From NCBI GenBank assembly GCA_014155875.1, contig JACEFZ010027926.1, positions 87,001 to 151,000 on the forward strand: 64,000 nucleotides of DNA. Reading direction: 5' to 3'. Positions 11,227-21,998 of the stretch are shown piece by piece. The position numbers and the translations under genes were made by a program. The notes under the pieces are model-generated. The model saw only the letters and a list, made by a program, of their open reading frames with translations, searched no databases and was not told the origin of the DNA. This DNA comes from Cepaea nemoralis. Its lineage: Eukaryota > Mollusca > Gastropoda > Stylommatophora > Helicidae. The first letter of the stretch is position 1, and each line of letters starts with the position of its first letter.

Positions 11227-11680
11227 TTGATTATGTGGTTGTTTCGGGATTTGAAATTTAAATATTGAGCACAACCCACTACTGGCAACGCCGATCGCAT
11301 TCTGGTATGAACCTAAGGCTTATCCACGTCAATATGGAAGCACTATACTCGAGTTTCGCCCTCAGTTGAGCTCATCAGTAGTGCATATCCCTGACCGGAT
11401 CCGGAAACAGTCCCGGATCACGTGTGTGAAGTGGGTGTGTAACCACGCGGCACACACTGAACACACTAAATTATCACAACAGAACATCACAACGCTACCC
11501 ATCGTAGGCTATGCTCAAGATTGCCCAATCGCCGCGACCGACGTCCGTCAATCGATGGGACCCGAACGATCAGGACTTCTCACTGGCAAGGTACACCAGG
11601 CCTCCTGGCGTGGATAGGCCTTAGGTTCATACCAGAATGCGATCGGCGTTGCCAGTAGTGGGTTGTGCTCAATATTTAAA
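11227..11680. mobile_element. Foldback-type element, copy 1
   Basis: The left end TTGATTATGTGGTTGTTTCG and the word CAACCCACTACTGGCAACG.CGATCGCATTCTGGTATG are repeated in inverted form at about 11613-11680, giving an inverted repeat of roughly 70-90 bases. The interior matches the arms of the larger palindrome at 37254-38360. That makes this a full left arm plus a shortened right arm. It has no transposase. Flanking AAATAAATA sequence on both sides prevents a clear call of the target duplication. Confidence 0.75.
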
Positions 11681-11699
11681 TAAATAAATGTGCAAATAA

Positions 11700-11903
11700 A
11701 CAAACATTATTTTAAAAGTGTTAAGAATTGGGCACGCATTCCGCCCATCTGATCGCTCTGCTGTCATACATTATTTACAGATCACATATGAAGCTAGCCG
11801 TAGACAACCATAGAACAATATGCTTTACAACGTATGGACAATGTGCAAAGATCAATATTACACGACTCACTAAAAATACATACGTACATACATAAGTAAA
11901 TAT
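11700..11903. other. Unassigned spacer
   Basis: Ordinary AT-rich sequence between the foldback element and the CAGA repeat. No domain or repeat homology seen in the window. Confidence 0.4.
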
Positions 11904-11905
11904 GC

Positions 11906-11950
<45 letters not shown>
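11904..11950 (-). repeat. (CAGA)n microsatellite at the 3' end of LINE RTE-A
   Basis: Pure tetramer that directly follows the end of the minus-strand LINE frame, read as (TGTC)n. It could be the LINE tail. Confidence 0.85.
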
Positions 11951-12416
11951 TCATGTGCCATTCCGGTAAGCGTGGGCGGTCATGTTCTGCCATCTCACTC
12001 GATCACGAGAGTCGTGGATCAGCTCCGTGTTTCTGTCTCGACCATGCCACAAGGCCAAGCCATCCAGGTACTTGCTTCTAGGTCTTCCCCTTGGTCTGTT
12101 CCCCTCGATCTTACCAGTTGTCACCAAGTTTTCCAGATCATTTCTTCTCATAACATGCCCAAATAATTGTGACTGTCTACGTCTAATGTCTCTAATCAGT
12201 TTTCGATCTTCATTTGTTTCTTGAAGAACTTGTTCATTGGTCTTTCTGGCTGTCCATGGTATTCTTTGCATTTTCCTCTGAAACCACATTTCTACAGCCA
12301 TCAGATGTTTTTCAGCCTGACTGCCCATTGCCCAAGCTTCACATCCATATAAGAGTACAGGTTCTATGTAGCATCTCAACACTCTTTTTCTCGTTTCAAT
12401 TGACATCTTTTTATTG
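11951..12416 (-). pseudogene. LINE RTE-A, C-terminal end of reverse transcriptase protein
   Basis: An open frame reads MSIETRKRVLRCYIEPVLLY and onward with MQRIPWTARKTNEQVL, FGHVMRR and GRPRSKYLDG before a stop. These are standard features of the region after the RT thumb in RTE/L1-like elements. Read backwards across the inserted LTR element, it joins in frame to SKMKNILT at 20343. It is the 3' end of a copy interrupted at the GTCAG target site. No defect is visible within this segment. Confidence 0.8.
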
Positions 12417-12421
12417 GTCAG

Positions 12422-13172
12422 TGACATATGCCTGGGTCATTGACAGTAAGGTGAGTGACCTGGCTATGAGTAGAACAACCAGCCATGAGAAATAATGGGG
12501 CGGGTGTGAGTGTAAACCCCCAGGGGATGGATGGGGAGGAAGACAGTTTTAGGCTGGGGTGTAATGTTGGGAGGGGCTACACAGCAGGGTAAAAAGGACA
12601 GTGGAAAACTTTGACTGGGGAGTGGAAGCGAAGACTGACTGAGGTTGGGTTCGTGTGAAGTCAAGGGACTTCAGAGAGTTGAGTTTTAGACACCGAAGGA
12701 GTCGGTAGTCCACGGAGAACTGTGTTGTGTGATTCTCCGAGCTGTGAAGGCAGGCCTAAAACCCAGAGTGGGTTGCATAGTGAGCAGAGGCTCCGACCCA
12801 GTGTGTGGGTCGTATTGTGGGAGATCCAGCCGTGGATAGTAGCTGGACTAAATGTCTTGTGAATTTGAGATTCAGCAGGCCGTGAGAAGACAGTGATGTG
12901 TGCTGGTTAAATTGTGAGGAGGATATTTATATTCTATGGATTACATTGTTTCTGGATGTATAAACATGTTCCGTTTGTCCGTGTTCTTTCTGGATTAAAA
13001 GATTATGTGCGCCAACTCTATCTTGTTTCATGACTGGTGGATGTGCACTGCAAGGGTGAGTTGGATTAAGAGACAGGAGGCTAGCTCAACTTACACTCTG
13101 TAATGACATACAAGGAGCATCGTTACCTAGACAACGACATATCACGCAATTATCATCAACAACAACGTGATA
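12422..13172 (+). repeat. 5' LTR of retrotransposon 1
   Basis: Begins TGACATATGCC and ends AACGTGATA; the copy at 19599-20337 is the direct repeat. It contains TATAAAC near 12958 and ATTAAA near 12994, possible promoter and polyadenylation signals. The end is TA rather than the usual CA. A TGG at 13178 could start the primer binding site. Confidence 0.88.
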
Positions 13173-15493
13173 TTAACTGGGGTCTCTCCGGTCAAGAACG
13201 ACGGGGATATATTAATTATCTGGAAGGCTACGTACGGTCAAGAACAATATAGACATTGTTGTCATTCAGGTTAATGTGAACTCTTTTTTGTGTGCGCCAG
13301 ATAAACACAGACAGACAAAGTGAATACTCAAGCGAACAGACAGTTCACGTCAAGTTCACTACAGGTGAATTGGATACCAACCATATCGCTGAAGCGAGCG
13401 GGGGTGTCAGAGAATTAACGCAGCACAGATCAACCGGGAGAGTCGATTACGGTGACGGGTGTAGTCACTAGTCACAAACAGCACGGAATGTCGGGTTGAG
13501 AGGCCAGGCGCATGTGTTTATAGGTCAAGAGACAGAAGCGCCAGCAGACAGCACAGGTAAAAGTCGCGTGAAAAAACCGTGTTTGCGACAAGAGCAATAC
13601 AGGACAGTTGGACATTATCGCTGTCGGTGATAAAGACAGGATTGAAAATTCAAGATATTGACAGGTGTTTGTGGCAAGGGAACGCACTGTGTTGTCGCAA
13701 GTTGACTGGTCAAGATTTGTCGACGCCGTTAAAAGACGAGGCGGGGCGGCGCTAATAGAGAGTACAGGTAAAGGTACTGAGGACAGTGAACTCTCTCGGG
13801 AAGGGAGAGGTAAGAGAATTGTAAAACAGAGAAAATTGACAGTCGCTGATTCACCGGAAAGGGTGAACGACGGGGGAAATTGTGAGTTTCCACGGACAAA
13901 TCGGGTCAACGCTGTTTATGAAGACAGGTGACTGAAGGGGATAGTAACGGTACCCCTACCACAGCCGGGTGCTGGGGCTGAGAAGGTTGGGTGGAAATTG
14001 TTTACTAAGGATTTTTCCACTGAAAGTGATAAAGAGAAATTAGGTTGACCTTGGGAGGCAAGGTTGTTAACAGTAAGCAGTTACTGAGGAAATTTCCACG
14101 GCCTATTGTGGTCAAGATGACTCATTGTGAATGAACAAAACAAGGTTGTTTTGAAAGAAAGCCAGACTTTTTGTTCGCCTTTGTTCAATCCCTTTGTGAT
14201 CATTACTCTGTTATGAGCAAACATTTTAACGTGTCGTCATCGCAACCATGGTCGTATTTCTTTGCCAATAAGGATTTATATATACAAGTTTAAAGCGCTG
14301 AACATCTGCTGCCAATTTTGTTTGTTTTTTGGTGAATCTTGTCGGGTAACGGAAATCCATAACATTTATGATACAGCAAAGCGCCATCTCCGCAACGAAG
14401 GTAGAAAGACGTTTGGATTATTACTTTGGGGCCACCACGTCCAAGGAAAGTACAATAACGTGACGGACTGTGTCGAGACAGAACATTGTGGATAATCAAT
14501 CATCATCTTCAATTTTTTTTCGACGGTTTGAACTTGTGATCACCACGTGAAATTAAGTCACCACGCAACAAATTTGGAATATCGTAGACATTTCGGAACA
14601 TTTACCAATATACATTCCCAGCATATTGTGAAAAATTATTAAAAAACGAACTTGTGGCGACGGATTAATAGGCACATATTTGTCGGCCAACCATTTGCAC
14701 ATTTTATTTGGTCCCATCGTCATATTTATTGTTGTCGGGTGTTACGCAATTATTTGTATGTGGTCCAGTGTTTGTCAAGAGTAGGGGATTTTTGTGTTGT
14801 TTCTCGAAGGTCGGGAGACAGGGCGAAAAGGTATTTTCTGGGAAGATAATCGAAAGGTCTGTTTGTTTGGTTCTGCAGGGACGGTCCTGAATTATATAAC
14901 GTGCCAGTTTGTGTTTAACGTCAGATCTGTGTATAGTTTGATGCTATAATTTTTTTTCTTTCTTTCTTTTCGTTATATTTACATATGATATTTGTTGTGT
15001 TCGGATATATGTTATTATTGTGATCTTTCGTCATGTCTGCTGTCTAGTGGTCTTTGTCAGTTTATATATTACGCGCACTGTGGGTGTCCCTACACAAGCT
15101 TGTGGTTGTTACTGTAGTTTATTTCTTTGTGATCACCGTCTCCGTGTACTTGGCTTGTGAGTCTAACGTTTATTAGACAACACTTATTGTTATCATTCAT
15201 TCGTTTTGTATATGTATATATATATGTATGTTTAAATATATTTCCAGAAGTTTTTTTTTTGTTTTACAGCTATTGCAGATATATGTGAGGGAGTATAGGT
15301 AATATCCCTCCCCCTCACTACCTAGTGCGTGAAGAGTGACTGTGTGAGTACACAGTGATATTATTAGTACTACGGATTTACGTACAGTCTTAGGGGTGGT
15401 GTACTTTACTTAGGGAAGACACACAAAGACTCGCAGCAGAGTCTTTACATTTATTGTTGGCTGACAGACAGCAACAGTGTCCACAAGTACAAG
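13173..15493 (+). other. Long untranslated leader of retrotransposon 1
   Basis: These 2.3 kb lie between the LTR and the gag start codon. Short open frames occur (13665-13931, for example) but none shows a domain or matches the second element. AT-rich with T-runs after 14500. It probably holds the packaging and priming signals. Confidence 0.6.
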
Positions 15494-16927
15494 ATGCCTA
15501 CTTTAATGGAATATATTGAAGCAGGTGAAAGGTTAGGCCTGAAGGGTAAAGAGTTACAGGAGTATGCCGAAGCAAAAGAACAGAATCAATTGGAAAGAGA
15601 TCAAAGACAGGCCGAAAGGGAAAACAAGCATCTACAGGAAGAGAAAGAGACACAAGTGATAACTAGCTGAAATGGAAAACAAGCGTCTACAGGAAGTAAA
15701 GTTAGCTGAAATGGAAAACAAGCGTCTACAGGAAGAGAAAGAACACAATTGAAACTAGAAATGACACAACTGGAACTTGAAAAGTTAAAACAAACAAATG
15801 CGGTGGAAATCGAGAAAGAGAAGATTAAAATGGAAGCTGAAATTGCACTCAGAAAACTAGAACTATCTTCGAATGGTCAAAGTGAGGAAAACAGAAGACC
15901 TTCGCAGTCGTCACAGAGATTAAAACTGCCATATTTTACTGACCGGGACCATCTTGAATCTTATTTGGGAAGATTCGAAGCATCAGCGAAAGTGTTAGGT
16001 ATTCCAGAGGGAGAGTATGCAATGCGACTTGGCGAGTTCTTACGGGTAAGGCCCTAGATACAATGTTTAATTTACCTGTGGAAGAAAGAAACAACTACAC
16101 TATTTTGCGTCAACGTCTGTTAACAAAGTTCCAACTAACTGAGCATGGCTATAGAACAAAGTTTAGACAGTTAGTGCCAGAGACAAATCAAGATTTCACA
16201 GATTTTGTTAACACAGTAAAGAATACATTTAACAAATGGATGGAGCTCGCAGAAGTAGGGAAAGATTTTTAATAAATTAGTAGATTTAGTGTTAAGAGAC
16301 AAAGTATTAGCTTCATGTAATACCAATTTAGTGACTTTCTTTGAGGAACGTAAGCCAAAGGACATAGACACAATGTCACAGTTAGGGCAAAACTACATGA
16401 CTGCACATCCTAACGTATCTATTGGGAAACTAATGAGTGAGGAAATAGTCTGTGCTGCGTACACTAAACAGGACCAGAATCCAGTCATAAGACCAAGATC
16501 GAAAAGTGTGGATTCAACACATAGATGTGAGCAGCAAGAGTCTCAAGATAATGGTGTCCGTGGCAACCATTTGAGCAGAGTAGGACGGTACCCATACAAA
16601 AGGGGGAACTTTCAGAGACGTCCTAATAGTTATGCCGGATGCTGGAATTGTGGGAGCTGGAGACACAAGGCAGCACAGTGTGACGTGCAACAAGAAAGTG
16701 GGACAACAAATAATAGGAAGAAGGACATTATTTGTTTCAAATGTGGCGGGACAGGGCATGTTAGCTATGACTGTACGATGGGAAAAACAGAGCACTCTAA
16801 TGCAGCGCAAGTAATTGAGACGCTTAACAACGAGAATTGTAGTGGGTGCAAACCTCTTTTTGAAAAAGACGGTCAGCCAGTCTTAGTGTGTGGTCATACA
16901 GTGAAAGCTAGGATCAGCAGTCCATGA
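15494..16927 (+). pseudogene. gag of retrotransposon 1, broken
   Basis: The ATG at 15494 begins MPTLMEYIEAGERLGLKGKE, which parallels MSSLNDFIEMGLKMNMSGEG in element 2. A Glu/Lys-rich coiled-coil follows, with a short internal tandem duplication at 15660-15740. Next come a capsid-like region (15930-16380, LPYFTDRDHLESYLGRFEAS) and two zinc knuckles, CWNCGSWRHKAAQC (about 16640-16680) and CFKCGGTGHVSYDC (about 16735-16775). A TGA near 15668, a stop near 16055 and a stop near 16270 break the frame. Gag would form the particle and bind the RNA. Confidence 0.8.
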
Positions 16928-16929
16928 AG

Positions 16930-17230
16930 GAGGAAGTCTGAAGATGCATCATGGGTTTGTTAATGATAGGCCAGCGTTAACAATTAGGGATTCCGGATGT
17001 ACGTCCATTCGGGGTGAGAAAGAGCTTAGTACAGCCCTCGAATTACACAGGGAAAAAGATTAGATCCATAACATTTAATGGACAGTAGAATTCTACCCAT
17101 TAGCCGTGATAACAGTGAAAACACCATATATCACGGGAAGTATGACAGCGTGTGTTCTGGACTCACCAGTGGCTGATTTGATCATAGGAAATGTTATGGG
17201 AGTTAAAGATTTTACAGAAGAGGAAGTAGT
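16930..17230 (+). pseudogene. Protease remnant of retrotransposon 1
   Basis: A GFVNDRP-like lead-in is followed by RDSGCTSI, with the DSG active site at 16989-16997. Element 2 shows the matching RDSGSTLI. A stop follows shortly and the rest is eroded, so the domain is not functional. Confidence 0.65.
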
Positions 17231-17368
17231 TTATTGGACCAAAAATATAGTGTAAGCAGTAACGAGGTAGTTACCACAAGAGAACCTAAATAAGAGAGTA
17301 TAGCTGAGGTAGAAGAGGCACTTGAAGTAAACATAGGGACTAAAGACAAGGGTAGTACAGTTGAGCAG

Positions 17369-17923
17369 ATGAGAATGGATCCCAAATATAGTGCTAGTGA
17401 CTCCCAGAGACAAGATACTACTCTGAACAAATGTTTCCAAGGGTGTAGTAGAGTAGAAAATAGTCAGTCAGGGAAGGGTAGATGGTGCTTCGAGAGGAAG
17501 AACAATGTTCTCACTCGCCGCTTTTCAGATAGTGGAACTGCACGTGAGCAAGGAGCAGTACCTTTAGCACATAGAGACCGATATACTAGAACAGCTCAGG
17601 ATAGTGCATGTGCAGGGCACATAGGCATAAGGCGTATGCAGCAGAAAGCAAGGTGCCATATATATGGGCCAAGATTGAATAAAGAGTTCAGACTAAACAG
17701 AGACTCAAGTGTAACGGTGCAATATGCAGATAGGAAAGTTGAGTCAGTTCAAAAGAGTGTTCGCGACATTACTGACCCAGGGCTAGGGATAGCAAACAGA
17801 TGCTGTAATTGTAGAAGTACCACGAGTCATGGGTACAGGAAATGTAGACACAGCATCGACAGGAATCAGAGGAGGGTTAATGCAAGAACAGAACCACCTG
17901 ATATAGGGTCGGTACACAAATAG
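17369..17923 (+). pseudogene. Integrase N-terminal zinc-finger remnant of retrotransposon 1
   Basis: The frame reads FERKNNVLTRRF...PLAHRD...CAGHIGIRRMQQKARCHIYGP. This aligns with element 2 at 24720-24920, which reads FALKNGILTRYY...AGHMAYAKTRARL...FYWP. The finger normally precedes the DDE core. Here the following frame does not show the core, and no RT lies between protease and finger. The placement straight after protease copies the unusual gene order of element 2. Confidence 0.55.
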
Positions 17924-18145
17924 TATTGTGTGGTCGTGTCGTAGTAAGAGAGCTGCGGGTACACAAACATGATGTTTTAGATGATATGTTTATTACTATG
18001 CCATGTTTTAGTTCGTGTATTGGGATACAAGAGAGAAAGTTGTTTGTATTGATGTGTGGGGAATAGGGGAGTGTTCTATGGGCATTTGATGTATTATTTA
18101 GCGTGGTAGTTAGAGTAAGTTGGATTTATACTTACGACTACCCAG

Positions 18146-19500
18146 ATTTTTCCCAATTTGGAAAAACAAAGGCAGCAAAAGAGATTGCACACAATACAGA
18201 GGCATTTCACTGTTGAGTCATACTGGGAAAATATTTTGCAAAATTCTTGAAAACAGATTACGAACTACTTTAGAACCCCAGCTAAGCGAAACGCAGCTTG
18301 GATTTAGGAAAAACAAAGGATGCACAGACGCCATTTTTGCTCTTAGACAACTTATAGAAAAATCAATTGAATTCAATGAAACACTCTACTTAGCCTTTGT
18401 CGACCAAGAAAAGGCATTTGATAGGGTAGATAGAAACAAGCTGTGGGAAATCCTTAAACAATATGGAGTGAGTACACATCTAACAAACCTATGCAGAAGT
18501 TTATACAACAACAGTGAATGCATAGTGAGAGCAACTGGAGAACACTCAGAACCCTTCACCATAAGATCTGGAGTACGACAAGGTTGTGTCCTGTCCCCTC
18601 TCTTGTTCATAACATATATAGACAACATATGTAAAGAAACCAGCCAAGCAGAGACAGCAAGAATACCGCATGACGAGAACACAGAAGAAGAACCATCTGC
18701 AAATCTAACCATTAGAGAACTCCTGTTTGCGGACGACCAAGCACTAATAGCAAAATCAGAAGCTGAATTACAAGACCACATGAATAGTCTAAACGAAATG
18801 TGTAGGGAACATAACATGAAAATTAGCACAAGCAAAACAGAGGTAATGACTATAACTAAAGAAGAACAAACAGCAACAATTCACCTAAACGAACATCCCT
18901 TGAAACAAGTAAAGAGCTTCAAGTACCTAGGAAGTATAATATCATCAAATGGCAGATCAGAAGACGAGATCGAAAATAGGTGCAATAAGGCAAATCAACT
19001 CATTGGACAAATGGCATCAATACTAAAGAACAAACATGTATCAATAACTACTAAGAAAGCACTTTACAACACAATCTTCCTACCAACTCTCTGCTACCAA
19101 TGCCAAACCTGGACAATGACAGAAAAAGAGAAAAGAAAAATCACAACAACAGAAATGAGGTTTCTGAGAAGAATACTCAACGTATCAAGAAGAGATAAGA
19201 TCAGAAATGAAGAAATCAGGACTAAAGTAGGGGTTAAAGCTGCTGTAGATTTTATTAGAAAGCAGCAAGTCAAATGGTTTGGCCATGCAAGTAGGCTACC
19301 AGTCAACAGCATGCCACAACAAGCAATGATGTACAGACCAGATGGAAACAGAGGAAGAGGCCGACCACGTAAACGTTGGACTGAGGGAATAACAGAATCC
19401 ATGGGAATGTCGATATACGAAGCCCATAACCGGGCACTCTCACGAAGTTTATACTTCACCTCGACACCGCAAGGTACAAGAGGAACATGATGAGATGAGA
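18146..19500 (+). mobile_element. LINE RTE-B copy 1, 5'-truncated, with 10-bp target duplication
   Basis: The insertion is bounded by GACTACCCAG at 18136-18145 and 19501-19510. It ends with the short tail ATGATGAGATGAGA. It carries one open frame through most of RT to the natural stop. It sits inside retrotransposon 1, downstream of the integrase remnant, so it is the youngest of the three nested layers. Confidence 0.92.
18147..19490 (+). CDS. Reverse transcriptase, C-terminal 3/4, LINE RTE-B (open)
   Basis: The LINE-coded part starts at FPIWKNKGSK; the few residues before it come from the flanking LTR element. RT motifs in order: YRGISLLSHTGKIF, LGFRKNKGCTDAIFALRQ, motif A AFVDQEKAFDRVD, motif B SGVRQGCVLSPLLF, catalytic FADDQALIAKSE, then FKYLGSIIS, a thumb and a C-terminal VKWFGHASRLP ... 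GRGRPRKRW. All expected blocks are intact up to the stop. The endonuclease and RT N-terminus are missing by truncation, so it could not move itself. It is the best-preserved LINE frame in the window. Clade is RTE/L1-like by motif style only. Confidence 0.85.
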   Translation, partial: FFPIWKNKGSKRDCTQYRGISLLSHTGKIFCKILENRLRTTLEPQLSETQLGFRKNKGCTDAIFALRQLIEKSIEFNETLYLAFVDQEKAFDRVDRNKLWEILKQYGVSTHLTNLCRSLYNNSECIVRATGEHSEPFTIRSGVRQGCVLSPLLFITYIDNICKETSQAETARIPHDENTEEEPSANLTIRELLFADDQALIAKSEAELQDHMNSLNEMCREHNMKISTSKTEVMTITKEEQTATIHLNEHPLKQVKSFKYLGSIISSNGRSEDEIENRCNKANQLIGQMASILKNKHVSITTKKALYNTIFLPTLCYQCQTWTMTEKEKRKITTTEMRFLRRILNVSRRDKIRNEEIRTKVGVKAAVDFIRKQQVKWFGHASRLPVNSMPQQAMMYRPDGNRGRGRPRKRWTEGITESMGMSIYEAHNRALSRSLYFTSTPQGTRGT

Positions 19501-19578
19501 GACTACCCAGGTAATATATCTGGGTCACATATTTGATAATTATTAGTCTCCCAACATTTGAAAACGATGTTTTCTTTC

Positions 19579-19598
19579 AAGGGGGGGGGGGGGGGTAA
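19579..19598 (+). promoter_or_regulatory. Polypurine tract of retrotransposon 1
   Basis: AA followed by a run of 15 G then TAA, directly before the 3' LTR. This is the expected position of the plus-strand primer. Run length in such a tract is unreliable in assemblies. Confidence 0.75.
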
Positions 19599-20337
19599 TG
19601 ACATATGCCTGGGTCATTGACAGTAATGTGAGTGACCTGGCTATGAGTAGAACAACCAGCCATGAGAAATAATGGGGCGGGTGTGAGTGGAAACCCCCAG
19701 GGGATGGATGGGGAGGAAGACAGTTTTAGGCTGGGGAGGGGCTACACAGCAGGGTAAAAAGGACAGTGGAAAACTTTGACTGGGGAGTGGAAGCGAAGAC
19801 CGACTGAGGATGGGTTCGTGTGAAGTCAAGGGACTTCAGAGAGTTGAGTTTTAGACACCGAAGGAGTCGGTAGTCCACGGAGAACTGTGTTGTGTGATTC
19901 TCCGAGCTGTGAAGGCAGGCCTAAAACCCAGAGTGGGTTGCATAGTGAGCAGAGGCTCCGACCCAGTGTGTGGGTCGTATTGTGGGAGATCCAGCCGTGG
20001 ATAGTAGCTGGACTAAATGTCTTGTGAATTTGAGATTCAGCAGGCCGTGAGATGACAGTGATGTGTGCTGGTTAAATTGTGAGGAGGATATTTATATTCT
20101 ATGGATTACATTGTTTCTGGATGTATAAACATGATCCGTTTGTCCGTGTTCTTTCTGGATTAAAAGATTATGTGCGCCAACTCTATCTTGTTTCATGACT
20201 GGTGGATGTGCACTGCAAGGGTGAGTTGGATTAAGAGACAGGAGGCTAGCTCAACTTACACACTGTAATGACATACAAGGAGCATCGTTACGTAGACAAC
20301 GACATATCACGCAATTATCATCAACAACAACGTGATA
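19599..20337 (+). repeat. 3' LTR of retrotransposon 1
   Basis: Direct repeat of 12422-13172 with a short deletion relative to it near 19735. Followed by the GTCAG duplication at 20338-20342. Confidence 0.9.
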
Positions 20338-20342
20338 GTCAG

Positions 20343-20745
20343 TATGTTTTTCATCTTGCTAAAGGCTACTTTTGCCATGGCGATTCTTGTTCTAATCTCT
20401 TCAAGGCATCTCCCATCAGATGTTATTACTGTTCCGAGATAATTGTACCTATTCACTTGTTGAAGAATATTCCCATTTACTTGTATATTACATTGTGGTA
20501 TTTCGTTCTTCCTAGTGACGACCATAATCTGTGTCTTTTAACAATTTAATTCTAACCCTATTTGTTCACGGTGAGTAACAAGCGCATCTACTAAATTTTG
20601 GAGGTCCTGTTCATTGTCTGCAATCAAGACTGTATCATCTGCATATCTAATGTTATTGATGCATCGTACCCCAATGTTGATTCCTTCCATATCTTCAATA
20701 TTTCTGAAAATACTTTCACTGTACAGGGAAAACAGACAGAAAACA
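20343..20745 (-). pseudogene. LINE RTE-A, RT palm with YADD
   Basis: Minus-strand frames read LFSLYSESIFRNIEDMEGIN, then INNIRYADDTVLIADNEQDL, then YNYLGTVITSDGRCLEEIRT and SKMKNILT. This is RT motif C (YADD) and the region after it. The protein continues in frame at 12416 once the LTR insertion and one target duplication are removed. Upstream it stops at the ATACA repeat, just before the expected RQGCxLSP motif. A frameshift lies near 20530. Confidence 0.78.
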
Positions 20746-20969
20746 TACATACATACAATGCATAAAATACACATGACACAATACATACATAATATATACA
20801 AAAAATACAATACACACAGTACATACAATTCATACCATAAATACAATAAATGATATACATACAATTCACACATCAAATGCAACACATACATACATACACA
20901 ATACCCACAATAAATGCAATATCTACTGTACATACAATACATACAATACATACAATACACACATTAATT

Positions 20970-20970
<1 letters not shown>
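20746..20970. repeat. ATACA/ACATACA microsatellite, block 1
   Basis: Degenerate ATACAATACATACA words. The same kind of repeat occurs at 30120-30465, 30805-30890 and 31610-31887. Confidence 0.85.

Positions 20971-20972
<2 letters not shown>

Positions 20973-21059
<87 letters not shown>
20973..21059. repeat. (TA)n microsatellite
   Basis: About 43 uninterrupted TA dinucleotides. Confidence 0.95.
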
Positions 21060-21061
<2 letters not shown>

Positions 21062-21393
21062 GCAATGTATGTCTGTCTGTATGTTATTGATGCTTTCGCG
21101 AACGGTCTATCCGATTGAGATGAAATTTTCTACATGGTTTCTTCTCATTCCCGTGCAGCCAACTGTCATAGTTTGTTAGTGTACAAACAGTTATTTACTT
21201 AATAAAATTTAATATTTTAATTTACATTATAATTTATATATAGCGAGGGGACTTAACTTAAGAACAGTTATATCAAGGGACATAACTTTTAATAGCATTG
21301 CTATATATTATATATGTAATTGTTGCATTGTTATCAAAGCTTTATAAACTGTTTGTCTAGAGTTATTTACAGGCATATGCGTTATAATATATA
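21060..21393. other. Repeat-like flank before retrotransposon 2
   Basis: Contains GTCTGTCTGTATGTTATTGA followed by a CGAACGGTCTATCCGATTGA-type phrase, a kind of sequence common at one end of dispersed non-coding repeats. No coding content. Together with 29405-30118 it may be one older element split by retrotransposon 2. Confidence 0.35.
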
Positions 21394-21998
21394 TGTCAAA
21401 GTCTCACATCTGAGGTTGCGATCTTTACCAACGCCAGGCAACATAACAACGCGCAACCCTGAGTGATGTTAAACACTGCAGAGGGATTGCGGCGTCTTCG
21501 ACGACGCCCGTATTAGCAGCCAGGCCCAGCAACCTAGCGACGCTAAAACTACCGATGGTCAGCGGTACACCCCGTGAACCTTGCAGGGGTCACACCAGCT
21601 GACGTGAGCGCCAACTAGGTGGAGAACGAAAGGCCAGACAGACCGGGTTAGGCGTTTGTATGGACAGGTCGCATAAGTCTGCGAGTGGTTTTGAATCTGC
21701 ATTGAGAGCTAGCCTGTGTGACAGTGGGAGACTGGTTTGAACGCTTGAGTATTTTGGCTTGTAAGTGATATGTATATTGATTGCATGTATCCTTATGTAT
21801 TGTATTGATATTGTTCATGCTGTGATGATTGCTATGGATTGTCATTGCGCGATGTCTGTGCGATAATAAATGCAGCGCGTAAATGAAGCTTGTAAATAAC
21901 AGTTTCGGATATTCACTTCGTATGAATAGATAGTTTGATATCGCTTCACACTTGCCAGAAAACGAGCTACTTATCTTGCTCTACGCAAGACTCTGACA
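21394..21998 (+). repeat. 5' LTR of retrotransposon 2
   Basis: Begins TGTCAAAG and ends CTCTGACA, so it has TGTCA/TGACA inverted ends. AATAAA lies at 21865. It differs from the 3' copy by a short indel near 21420 and scattered substitutions. Confidence 0.9.

Larger units (their letters stand above)
12422..20337 (+). mobile_element. LTR retrotransposon 1 (Ty3/gypsy-type, deleted), 7.9 kb
   Basis: It has two LTRs (12422-13172 and 19599-20337), a 5-bp target duplication GTCAG at 12417-12421 and 20338-20342, a long leader, a broken gag, a protease remnant and an integrase zinc-finger remnant. A G-rich polypurine tract lies before the 3' LTR. The integrase core, reverse transcriptase and RNase H are missing. 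The gag start and the protease-to-integrase order match element 2 (21394-29404), so the two are the same lineage. It is inserted in LINE RTE-A and itself carries LINE RTE-B at 18146-19500. The LTRs differ mainly by a roughly 12-base deletion and scattered substitutions, so insertion was not ancient. Confidence 0.88.

Noticed and set aside
13665..13931. An 88-residue frame in the leader of LTR element 1
   Set aside because: There is no domain, no match in element 2, and the frame lies where untranslated leader is expected.
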